Positions 1-8,590 of a stretch of DNA of 8,590 nucleotides are shown in pieces (within the stretch, counting starts at the first letter, position 1; each line of letters begins with the position of its first letter). Position numbers and translations under genes: made by a program. The stretch is taken from positions 1 through 8,590 of the forward strand of contig CAMFLG010000111.1 in assembly GCA_945957495.1 (NCBI GenBank). Direction: 5' to 3'. A model generated the notes under the pieces. It did no database searches and had not been told where the DNA came from. It was given only the letters and a program-made list of their open reading frames with translations. The stretch comes from an uncultured Pseudorhodobacter sp. (GTDB lineage: Bacteria > Pseudomonadota > Alphaproteobacteria > Rhodobacterales > Rhodobacteraceae).

Positions 1-638
1 CCATGGATGCGATCCTGCCCGCCGGGCTCAAGACGCTGCTCTACCTCGGCATCTTCATCGCACAACTGCTCTGCGGCCTTGCCACCGTCACCTCGGCCAG
101 CCGCATGCTGTTTGCCTTCTCGCGCGATGACGGCATGCCCTTCGCCTCCAAGGCGCTGGCCACCGTGTCGCCAAAGTACCGCACCCCGGTCAACGCAATC
201 TGGACGGCCACCGTGCTGTGCATCCTTTATGTCGTGCTGGCGATGACCATCAAGGTCGGCGAAACCTCGATCTACGTCATCGTGGTGAACTCGACGCTGG
301 TGTTCCTGTTCCTGTCGTTCACCGTGCCGCTGGTGGCAGGTTTCTTTGCCTATGGCACCGCCAAATGGCCGAGCCCCGGCCCCTGGGCGATGTCTGGCGG
401 TCTTTACAAACTGGTCACGGCGCTGTCGGTTGTCGGCATGGCGGTGATCCTGTTCATCGCCGTCGCCCCCCCGAACGAGCGTGTGCTTTGGGTCGTTCTT
501 GGCTTCATCGCACTGGCGCTGGTGTTCTGGGTGCTGGTGGAAAACCGCCGCTTCGAAGGCCCGCCGACGGGTGAGCGTATCGCCGCCCGCAAGGCCGCGA
601 TCGCCGCTGCCGAGGCCGCCGTCGGCGAAAGAGGCTGA
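1..638 (+). CDS. APC-superfamily amino acid permease, C-terminal part (5' end outside window)
   Basis: This is the 3' part of a gene that enters from the left edge; the reading frame has codons beginning at base 3 and ends at TGA 636-638. The ATG at base 3 is probably an internal methionine, because only about 211 residues and roughly five membrane segments are present, against about 12 segments and 450-500 residues in a full APC transporter. Hydrophobic segments lie near residues 12-33, 64-84, 89-115, 134-155 and 160-180. The stretch SRMLFAFSRDDGMPF followed by TPVNAIW resembles the cytoplasmic loop of the amino acid/choline transporter (ACT) branch, where a 'RDGGLP...PVNA' pattern is usual. 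The protein should sit in the inner membrane and import an amino acid, choline or a related amine; the substrate cannot be told from this part. The tail after the last segment is charged and Ala-rich. A strong terminator follows, so it is probably the last gene of its transcript. Confidence 0.85.
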   Translation, partial: MDAILPAGLKTLLYLGIFIAQLLCGLATVTSASRMLFAFSRDDGMPFASKALATVSPKYRTPVNAIWTATVLCILYVVLAMTIKVGETSIYVIVVNSTLVFLFLSFTVPLVAGFFAYGTAKWPSPGPWAMSGGLYKLVTALSVVGMAVILFIAVAPPNERVLWVVLGFIALALVFWVLVENRRFEGPPTGERIAARKAAIAAAEAAVGERG

Positions 639-657
639 GCCAGCCACCGCAACACGC

Positions 658-688
658 AAGGGCCGGAGAGAAACCTCCGGCCCTTTTT
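658..688 (+). terminator. Intrinsic terminator after the permease gene
   Basis: A perfect 11-bp inverted repeat pairs 658-668 with 675-685 around a 6-nt loop. The stem is GC-rich in its core, and a run of five T (684-688) forms the end of the 3' arm and the tail. It lies 20 nt after the permease stop. On the opposite strand the tail is only TT, so it should act mainly in the + direction, separating the permease transcript from carB. Confidence 0.9.
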
Positions 689-785
689 CCTGCCCGCCGC
701 TTTCACATTGGCCCAAATCCGCCGAGGCAAGTCTGGGGGAGGTGAAGTCCTCCAGCGGCCTGCCGGAAAAGCCCCCGGAATCCGC

Positions 786-813
786 TTGCGCCCCGCCCTT
801 GCATGGCTATAAC
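786..813 (+). promoter_or_regulatory. Candidate sigma-70 promoter of carB
   Basis: TATAAC (808-813) matches the -10 consensus at 5 of 6 positions. A TTG-containing -35 (TTGCGC, 786-791) lies 16 nt upstream. Transcription would start near 820, giving a leader of only about 24 nt before the ATG at 844. That leaves no room for a leader-based attenuator. The rest of the 689-785 interval shows nothing recognisable. The call rests on motif matching alone. Confidence 0.45.
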
Positions 814-843
814 CCGCGAAGTTTTGCGCGAATGGGGGCTGCC

Positions 844-4173
<3,330 letters not shown>

Positions 4174-4185
<12 letters not shown>

Positions 4186-4638
4186 TGCAACATCGCGGGC
4201 TTCCGGTGCAGATTGGAAGCCGCCTTCGACAAAGCGCGCGCGCAAGGCCGGTTCGGGCATCGGGCAGGCGTCATGGCGGCCAAACAGCCGGAACCGGTTG
4301 CGCGCCACCCGGTCATAGCACCAGTCGCGCAGCACGCGCGGCACCAGCCAGCCCAAGCCCGCCAGCCGCCACGCACCGCCAAAGCTGGTCATCACCACCA
4401 GAACGGCGGCAGATTTTGCAAACCCTTCGCCCTGCCGGAACACCAGCACGGTTTCCAGATCGTCGCCCGGCAGGCCCATCTTGCGATAACAGTCTTGCCC
4501 TACCGGCGATTGCGCAGTGGCAAAGCCGAACACTCCGGCCCGGTCAAACCGATGCACAAAGCGCACGAACCGGTTGCACAGCACACAAACGCCGTCGAAC
4601 ACGATCACGTCTTGGGGCGGTTGGTCTGACAGGATCAT
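4174..4638 (-). CDS. DCC-family (DUF393/YuxK-like) thiol-disulfide oxidoreductase-like protein
   Basis: This 154-residue protein carries the hallmark of the DCC family near its N-terminus: FDGVCVLCNRFV, with the CxxC pair at Cys18 and Cys21. It also has the usual C-terminal signature YDRVARNRFRLFGRHDACP. The family (COG3011) is predicted to be thioredoxin-like and redox-active, but its physiological substrates are largely unknown. There is no signal peptide, so it is probably cytoplasmic or loosely membrane-associated; residues about 90-105 are moderately hydrophobic. ATG 4638 is the only upstream start before an in-frame TAG. A GAGG abuts the ATG directly, too close for an ordinary ribosome-binding site, so initiation may be weak. 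The gene lies 85 nt downstream of nusB on the same strand. Its stop (TAG at 4176-4174) falls inside the carB coding region, a 12-nt convergent overlap. Confidence 0.88.
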
Positions 4639-4668
4639 CCTCGGGCAATGGAAGGGCGCTCGCCCGGC

Positions 4669-4697
4669 AGTCTAGCGCGATCAACCGGCTTTGACAG
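4669..4697 (-). promoter_or_regulatory. Weak candidate promoter for the DCC-family gene
   Basis: On the - strand CTGTCA (4697-4692) and TAGACT (4674-4669) are spaced by 17 nt; each matches the sigma-70 hexamer consensus at 4 of 6 positions. The predicted start of transcription is about 24 nt before the ATG at 4638. No convincing terminator was seen between nusB and this gene, so read-through from the rib-nusB transcript is equally possible. Confidence 0.3.
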
Positions 4698-4723
4698 CCT
4701 GAACCTGCGCCGCGCCTTGCGGA

Positions 4724-5185
4724 TCAGAACGCCTCTGGCCGCGCCTCGCGGGCCATATGGTCCAACACCGCGTTGACGAATTTCGATTCCTTGCCGTCAG
4801 GGAAGAACGCCTTGGCGACATCGACATATTCGTTGATCGCCACTTTCGGCGGGGTCGGCAGTTCCACCAACTCTGCCCCGGCGGCGCGGAACAGCGCGCG
4901 GATCACCGGGTCAATCCGGTCAATCGGCCATTTCGCCACCAGCGCACGGTCGGTCATCTGGTCGATCTTGGCCTGCATGTTGACGGCATGTTCCAGCACG
5001 GCGCGGAAATGGTTCACATCGCCTTCGGCCATCTCGTCGCCATCATAGATCGCGCCGAACCGGTGGGTTTCAAACTCTGCCCGGATCGATTCGACGGTCT
5101 GGCCAGAGGCCTCCATCTGAAACAGCGCCTGCACGGCATAAAGCCGGGCGGCCGATTTCATCTGTTTCTTGTCAGGCTTGCTCAT
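4724..5185 (-). CDS. nusB: Transcription antitermination factor NusB
   Basis: The 153-residue all-alpha protein belongs to the NusB family. With NusE (ribosomal protein S10) it binds boxA RNA and supports antitermination on rRNA operons. Family-typical stretches are RLYAVQALFQME (14-25), WPIDRIDPVIRALFRAA (86-102), PPKVAINEYVDVAKAFF (112-128) and KFVNAVLDHM (135-144). The start at 5185 is chosen because it gives a normal NusB N-terminus (MSKPDKKQ) and forms an ATGA overlap with the ribH stop codon (5184-5182). A longer form from 5221 would lie inside ribH and adds non-family residues. No good Shine-Dalgarno precedes 5185, which fits translational coupling to ribH. The ribH-nusB pairing is common in bacteria. 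Expression should follow the rib operon. Confidence 0.95.
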   Translation of the reverse strand: MSKPDKKQMKSAARLYAVQALFQMEASGQTVESIRAEFETHRFGAIYDGDEMAEGDVNHFRAVLEHAVNMQAKIDQMTDRALVAKWPIDRIDPVIRALFRAAGAELVELPTPPKVAINEYVDVAKAFFPDGKESKFVNAVLDHMAREARPEAF

Positions 5186-5682
5186 GGACGAAAACCGATC
5201 CCCTTGGTGTCGCCCGCCCATTTGCGCGACAATGCGATCAGGTGCAAGGCCGCAGCCGCAGCCCCGCCGCCTTTGTTTTGGCCCGCAGCCTCGGCGCGCA
5301 CCTCGGCCTGCGCGCGGTTTTCCACCGTCAGGATGCCATTGCCGATTGCCGCCCCCTGCAGCCCCAACAGCGACAGCGCGCGGCTGCTGTCATTGCAGAC
5401 GGTGTCGTAATGCGTCGTCTCACCCCGAATGACGCAGCCCAGCGCAACATAGCCGTCGTATTTGGCCAGCCGTTCCGCCATCGCGATGGCCGTGGGCACC
5501 TCCAAGGCGCCGGGCACCTCAACCAGATCGGCCTGTGCGCCACAGGCTGCCGCCACACCGCGCGCGCCTGCGACCAGTTGATCGGCGATGTCCTTGTAAT
5601 AGGGCGCCACCACGATCAACAGCTTCACCGGCTTGTCAAACACCGGCAGCGGCAGGGTGTAATGGGATTCATTCGCGGCCAT
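5182..5682 (-). CDS. ribH: 6,7-dimethyl-8-ribityllumazine synthase
   Basis: This 166-residue enzyme condenses 5-amino-6-ribitylamino-uracil with 3,4-dihydroxy-2-butanone 4-phosphate, the product of the upstream gene, to form the lumazine precursor of riboflavin. Visible family motifs are VPGALEVP (56-63), GCVIRGETTHYD (82-93), in which His91 is the expected acid/base, GNGILTVENRAQA (114-126) and NKGGGAAAAAL (136-146). Many relatives have Glu where this last motif has a third Gly. The IVVAPYY segment (23-29) occupies the N-terminal substrate-contact region. Length is normal for the family, whose members assemble into pentamers or 60-mer shells; which applies here cannot be told. A GGAG (5692-5689) sits 6 nt before the ATG, overlapping the end of ribB, whose stop is 3 nt upstream of this start. 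The stop codon overlaps the nusB ATG. Confidence 0.96.
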   Translation of the reverse strand: MAANESHYTLPLPVFDKPVKLLIVVAPYYKDIADQLVAGARGVAAACGAQADLVEVPGALEVPTAIAMAERLAKYDGYVALGCVIRGETTHYDTVCNDSSRALSLLGLQGAAIGNGILTVENRAQAEVRAEAAGQNKGGGAAAAALHLIALSRKWAGDTKGIGFRP

Positions 5683-5685
5683 GAT

Positions 5686-6786
5686 CTACTCCGTTATCGC
5701 GCAGGTGCCGGCAATCGACAGCCCATAAGCCTCTAGCCCCACCACGCGCGGGGCTTTGGAATTTGTCACCAGCGTAATCGCGCCAAGGCCCAGCGCCGAC
5801 AGAATCTGCGCGCCCAAACCGTATTGCCGCAGGGTCTGCGGGCTGGCCTCACCCGGTTCTACCATTTTCATCGACGTGTCGCGCAACAGCACGATGACGC
5901 CGCGCCCCTTGGCGGCAATGATCCGCATCGCCCCCTGCAGATCACCGGCATGGCCGTCGCCGATGCCCAGCACGTCCTCCAGCGGGTTCAGCGTATGCAC
6001 CCGCACCAGAACCGGTTCGTCGCCGGACAGATCGCCCTTCGACAGAACCACATGCTCATCCCCATGCGTTTCGTCGGCAAAGACCCGCATCAGCCAGTCG
6101 CCGCCATGCACCGAATGCACCCGCTTGACCGAGCGTTCCTTGATCAGGTTGTCGTGCCGCCGCCGATAGGCGATCAGATCGGAAATCGTGCCGATCTTCA
6201 GGTTGTGCTTTTGCCCAAAGGCAATCAGATCGGGCAGCCGCGCCATGGTGCCGTCGTCTTTCATGATCTCGCAGATCACGCCCGACGGGTTCAGCCCTGC
6301 CAGACGGCTGACATCCACCGCCGCCTCGGTATGGCCTGCCCGCACCAGAACGCCGCCATCGCGGGCGCGCAGCGGAAAGACGTGGCCGGGCGTCGCCAGA
6401 TCGGCAGGCCCGGATTTCGGGTCAATCGCCACCGCCACAGTGATCGCGCGGTCTTTCGCCGAAATCCCGGTTTCAACCCCTTCGCGCGCCTCGATCGAAA
6501 CGGTGAAGGCGGTTTCATGCCGGCTGGAGTTTTTTGACGCCATCAAGGGCAGGCCCAGCTGATCAATCCGCTCGCTGGTCAGTGTCAGACAGATCAGCCC
6601 GCGCCCATGCGTCGCCATAAAGTTGATCGCCTCGGGCGTGGCCATTTCCGCCGGGATCACCAGATCGCCTTCGTTCTCGCGATCCTCATGGTCAACCAGA
6701 ATGAACATGCGGCCATTGCGGGCGTCTTCGATGATTTCTTCAACCGAAGAAATTGCATCGGAATATTCGGTGCGTATTTGGGTCAC
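5686..6786 (-). CDS. ribB: 3,4-dihydroxy-2-butanone-4-phosphate synthase fused to a degenerate GTP cyclohydrolase II-like domain (RibBX type)
   Basis: This is a two-domain protein of 366 residues. Residues about 8-210 form a complete RibB domain, which converts ribulose 5-phosphate to 3,4-dihydroxy-2-butanone 4-phosphate plus formate. It has the acidic metal-binding loop DHEDRENEGDL (32-42), GHVFPLRA (134-141), AGHTEAAVD (150-158) and GVICEIM (169-175). Residues about 215-366 align with GTP cyclohydrolase II (RibA), for example at VRVH, YGLGAQIL and VGLEAYGL. The three zinc cysteines are replaced by Asn267, Gly278 and Ala280, and the catalytic EGRGIGL loop is absent (DTSMKMVEPGE there instead). 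GCHII activity is therefore very unlikely, as in the RibBX-type fusions known from other proteobacteria, and a separate RibA must exist elsewhere. The start codon is GTG (6786-6784), supported by AGGAG 7 nt upstream. It is the first gene of the ribB-ribH-nusB cluster; ribD and ribE are not adjacent. Confidence 0.93.
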   Translation of the reverse strand: MTQIRTEYSDAISSVEEIIEDARNGRMFILVDHEDRENEGDLVIPAEMATPEAINFMATHGRGLICLTLTSERIDQLGLPLMASKNSSRHETAFTVSIEAREGVETGISAKDRAITVAVAIDPKSGPADLATPGHVFPLRARDGGVLVRAGHTEAAVDVSRLAGLNPSGVICEIMKDDGTMARLPDLIAFGQKHNLKIGTISDLIAYRRRHDNLIKERSVKRVHSVHGGDWLMRVFADETHGDEHVVLSKGDLSGDEPVLVRVHTLNPLEDVLGIGDGHAGDLQGAMRIIAAKGRGVIVLLRDTSMKMVEPGEASPQTLRQYGLGAQILSALGLGAITLVTNSKAPRVVGLEAYGLSIAGTCAITE

Positions 6787-6793
6787 GGCGGGG

Positions 6794-6798
6794 CTCCT
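6794..6798 (-). promoter_or_regulatory. Ribosome-binding site of ribB (fixes the GTG start)
   Basis: AGGAG on the - strand lies 7 nt before GTG 6786-6784. This spacing supports GTG rather than the internal ATG at residue 27 as the start, because the RibB metal-binding loop begins only a few residues after that methionine. The rest of the ribB leader (6799-6890) shows short CTCTG-containing repeats but no clear promoter. It lacks the conserved blocks of an FMN riboswitch. Confidence 0.8.
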
Positions 6799-6890
6799 GC
6801 AACTCTGTACTGCCCCTTACCGCGAAGGCCGCGCAAAGGCCAGAGCAGAGCGCGGCATGCCCCCGCAGAGCGGCCCTGCGCCGACGCACA

Positions 6891-6916
6891 AAGGGCGGCG
6901 CTGCGGCACCGCCCTT
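6891..6916 (-). terminator. Probable terminator after the hydrolase gene
   Basis: An 8-bp perfect GC-rich stem pairs 6891-6898 with 6909-6916. Two further inner pairs follow after one mismatch, and the loop is small. It begins 27 nt after the hydrolase stop. On the - strand the hairpin is followed by TTTG, a poor T-tract, so termination may be leaky and some transcripts could run on into ribB. Confidence 0.55.
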
Positions 6917-6943
6917 GTTGGTATCATAACCACGCCGGTCAGA

Positions 6944-8155
6944 TCATTTGCTGTCGAACCAGATCTTCCATTCCGGCACAGCGGTGGCATAGGTGCCGCG
7001 GTGGCTGGTCTCGCCGGTGGACACCGCCTCGACATTGGTGTTTCCGGTGCCCATCGCCATGGCATAGGTTTCGGCCATACGGCCCACGCCAATGGTGATC
7101 GCCTCATCCGCCTCGCCATAGTAGTTGCGCACCGGCGACTGGATCACCCGGCGATAGGCCTGGGTTTGCTGCATCAGACGGCCATAGGCCGAGGCGGCAA
7201 AGAATTCCGGATCGAAATATTCCGGGCGGACCAGTTTGGTCAGGTCGGTGGTGATGTCTTTCGGATCGAAAGGCACGCGGTCATAGGCCTTTTTCGACAC
7301 CTCGTAATAGTCGTCCGTGATCACCGAACGCGCCAGCCCCGGCACGCCATAGTAGTTTTCAAAGGCAAAGGCCGACAGGATCACGATGCTGTTCAGCCAA
7401 TCGGCATCGTTCTTGCGCGGAAACTTCAGGAACCCCTGCAACAGCGCAAACACATCCTGCGGTGCGCTGGCCGTGGCGGCGGCGGCCACCGGAACCCCCG
7501 ACTGTTCCAGCTTTTCCAGCATCGCCATGGTCACGAACCCGCCCTGCGACCAACCCGACAGAAACAGCTTGTCGCTGCCGATCTTCATCTGGTTCAGCAC
7601 GGCACGGCTGGCCATAAGCATGTCATAGGTCGCCTGTTGGTGGCTGGCCTTGACCATATAGCCTTCGGGTTCGCTGGAAATCCCCATGCCAAAGTAGTCC
7701 GCCCCGATCAACAGATAACCCTGCCCGGCGAACTGCGCGATCATCAGCTCGGTTTCCGGCGACTGCTCCATGAACGACGGCACCTCTTCGCGACCATAAA
7801 CGGTGCCGTGCTGATAAGACACCATCGGATAGGACGCGGCCTGCGTATCCGGGATGGCCAGCAGACCCGAGGCCTGAATCGGGTGGTTGCCACGCTCCGG
7901 GATCACCGAATTGTAGGTGATACGGTACAGGTTCACCGCATTGGTGGCGGGGGTGTAGGTAACATCAACGCCAAAGAATTTCGGGGTGTCGGTGGTCAGG
8001 ATGGTGTTCAGCTTGTCCACGTCCCAGCGCGCCAGAAACTGATAGGACACATCCGAGGTGACAGCGACAGGTGCGGTATCCTGCGCCTGCGCCGCTGGCG
8101 CCAAAGGCGCAATCAGGGCCGCCGCTACGGCAAAGGTTCGCATCATCTTCAACAT
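6944..8155 (-). CDS. Secreted alpha/beta-hydrolase (lipase/esterase-like)
   Basis: The 403-residue product starts with a typical Sec signal peptide: Lys3/Arg6, a hydrophobic core at about 8-18, and a probable cleavage after AQA (22-24). The mature enzyme should be periplasmic or exported. The core is an alpha/beta-hydrolase fold: YQHGT (114-118) fits the oxyanion-hole strand, GWSQG (201-205) places the nucleophile at Ser203, GEADE (347-351) offers Asp350 and TSHRG (383-387) offers His385, in the canonical order Ser-Asp-His. The overall arrangement resembles secretory-lipase/esterase-type hydrolases. An ester substrate is likely, but specificity cannot be read from the sequence; a peptidase or deacetylase role is not excluded. 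The start at 8155 is preferred over the upstream ATG at 8179 because GGAG lies 8 nt before it and it yields a compact signal peptide. It is flanked by its own hairpin and a roughly 220-bp upstream spacer, so it is probably transcribed alone. Confidence 0.87.
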   Translation of the reverse strand: MLKMMRTFAVAAALIAPLAPAAQAQDTAPVAVTSDVSYQFLARWDVDKLNTILTTDTPKFFGVDVTYTPATNAVNLYRITYNSVIPERGNHPIQASGLLAIPDTQAASYPMVSYQHGTVYGREEVPSFMEQSPETELMIAQFAGQGYLLIGADYFGMGISSEPEGYMVKASHQQATYDMLMASRAVLNQMKIGSDKLFLSGWSQGGFVTMAMLEKLEQSGVPVAAAATASAPQDVFALLQGFLKFPRKNDADWLNSIVILSAFAFENYYGVPGLARSVITDDYYEVSKKAYDRVPFDPKDITTDLTKLVRPEYFDPEFFAASAYGRLMQQTQAYRRVIQSPVRNYYGEADEAITIGVGRMAETYAMAMGTGNTNVEAVSTGETSHRGTYATAVPEWKIWFDSK

Positions 8156-8163
8156 TGGCAGTT

Positions 8164-8167
8164 CTCC
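8164..8167 (-). promoter_or_regulatory. Ribosome-binding site of the hydrolase gene
   Basis: GGAG on the - strand lies 8 nt before ATG 8155-8153. It decides between this start and the upstream in-frame ATG at 8179, which would place the GGAG inside the coding region. Confidence 0.75.
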
Positions 8168-8183
8168 GTAATATGGCAAAGCC

Positions 8184-8200
8184 CGGCGCGGCAGGCGCCG
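8184..8200 (-). other. Short GC-rich hairpin in the hydrolase 5' leader
   Basis: A perfect 6-bp inverted repeat (8184-8189 with 8195-8200) encloses a 5-nt loop. It ends 17 nt upstream of the GGAG ribosome-binding site. It could insulate or tune translation, or be chance in GC-rich DNA; no T-tract follows on the - strand, so it is not a terminator. Confidence 0.3.
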
Positions 8201-8242
8201 CTGATCGAAAGGAAAGGTTCATTCCCCGAAAACATGCAGATT

Positions 8243-8272
8243 ATTCTATTGATTCCACAGCAGGATTGTCGG
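8243..8272 (-). promoter_or_regulatory. Candidate promoter of the hydrolase gene
   Basis: On the - strand CCGACA (8272-8267, 4 of 6 to the -35 consensus) is followed after 18 nt by TAGAAT (8248-8243, 5 of 6 to the -10). It lies in the most AT-rich patch of the 8156-8374 spacer, which supports the call. The predicted leader is about 80 nt and contains the hairpin at 8184-8200. Confidence 0.4.
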
Positions 8273-8374
8273 CGATCCCTGCGCGGAATGGTAGGGGGCC
8301 ATGCCGGGAATTTGCCCAGAAATCCACTCAAGGTTGCAGATTTTACTGCCTGACCCCTGCGGGCCAGCCCGGTT

Positions 8375-8590
8375 TCAGCCGCGCGGCACCGCGCCAATCT
8401 CTGCCGGGAAATAGCGGTCGGCAGGCAGATAGCCCGCCAGACGGCCCGGCGCGCACCATTCCCGCTCTAACTCGGTATCGCCCACCAACAGCACCCGGTC
8501 GCCGGGAATCTTGTCCAAAGCGGCCCGCAGATCATCGGCGATCTGGCGAAACCCGGCCAGCGCAAAGGGCGCAGGGTGGGAGGCATCCAG
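8375..8590 (-). CDS. Unidentified protein, C-terminal 71 residues (5' end outside window)
   Basis: An open frame runs in from the right edge on the - strand and stops at TGA 8377-8375. It encodes 71 residues with Rhodobacterales-like codon bias (third positions mostly G/C), which supports it as the end of a real gene. I do not recognise the family. An amphipathic helix (about residues 11-28, FRQIADDLRAALDKI) is followed by a short hydrophobic strand, VLLVGD (33-38), of alpha/beta character. The tail ends in GYLPADRYFPAEIGAVPRG. A Rossmann-like or hydrolase-type C-terminus is possible, but the fragment is too short to say. It is on the same strand as the downstream hydrolase but separated by 219 bp containing a candidate promoter, so the two are probably not co-transcribed. 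Confidence 0.6.
   Translation of the reverse strand: MDASHPAPFALAGFRQIADDLRAALDKIPGDRVLLVGDTELEREWCAPGRLAGYLPADRYFPAEIGAVPRG

Noticed and set aside
481..843. N-terminal extension of the carB frame upstream of 844
   Set aside because: It overlaps the permease gene and crosses the intrinsic terminator. The family N-terminus starts exactly at 844, and a candidate promoter lies at 786-813.
5186..5221. Longer nusB starting at 5221
   Set aside because: It would extend 40 nt into ribH and add residues not found in NusB proteins; the ATGA junction at 5182-5185 is a standard coupled start.
6787..6890. FMN riboswitch upstream of ribB
   Set aside because: An AGGGGC-like string occurs about 30 nt before the start, but the remaining conserved blocks are absent and there is not enough space for the element.
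8156..8179. Upstream ATG (8179) as the start of the secreted hydrolase
   Set aside because: The GGAG at 8164-8167 is well placed for 8155 and would lie inside the coding region if 8179 were used. The shorter form gives a more typical signal peptide.
6623..8353. 576-codon open frame on the + strand across ribB and the hydrolase gene
   Set aside because: It is antisense to two well-supported genes and spans their intergenic region. Its composition is that of a shadow frame (His/Arg/Gly-rich) with no recognisable motif.
8361..8374. Terminator after the right-edge partial gene
   Set aside because: Only a 4-bp GC stem can be formed just after the stop and no T-tract follows on the - strand; this is not distinguishable from background in GC-rich DNA.

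Overview
The window looks like a piece of an alphaproteobacterial chromosome, most likely from the Rhodobacterales (Rhodobacter/Roseobacter-type). It is uniformly GC-rich with strong G/C bias at third codon positions. The CarB, NusB, RibH and RibB proteins all have the character of that group, and the riboflavin gene order is typical of it. The lineage is inferred from recalled family resemblance, not from a database search.

Layout on the + strand: the 3' part of an APC-superfamily amino acid permease (1-638), a strong intrinsic terminator (658-688), a short intergenic region with a candidate promoter, and then a complete carB (844-4185), the large subunit of carbamoyl-phosphate synthase. No carA is present.

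All remaining genes are on the - strand. In transcription order (right to left) they are: the 3' end of an unidentified gene (8590-8375); a secreted alpha/beta-hydrolase (8155-6944) followed by a hairpin; the compact cluster ribB(X)-ribH-nusB (6786-4724), with a 3-nt gap and then an ATGA overlap; and a DCC/DUF393 thiol-disulfide oxidoreductase-like gene (4638-4174). The tail of this last gene overlaps the 3' end of carB by 12 nt, convergently.

RibB and RibH supply two consecutive inputs to lumazine synthesis: RibB makes the 4-carbon unit and RibH condenses it with the pyrimidine. NusB is an antitermination factor that travels with ribH in many bacteria. The C-terminal half of RibB is a GTP-cyclohydrolase-II-like domain without its zinc cysteines or catalytic loop, so GTP cyclohydrolase II activity must come from another locus. 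No FMN riboswitch precedes ribB.

I found no convincing new system, mobile element, CRISPR array, RNA gene or phage trace. It is mostly ordinary housekeeping sequence. The points most worth a second look are the degenerate RibX domain, the unidentified partial gene at the right edge, the secreted hydrolase and the carB/DCC convergent overlap.
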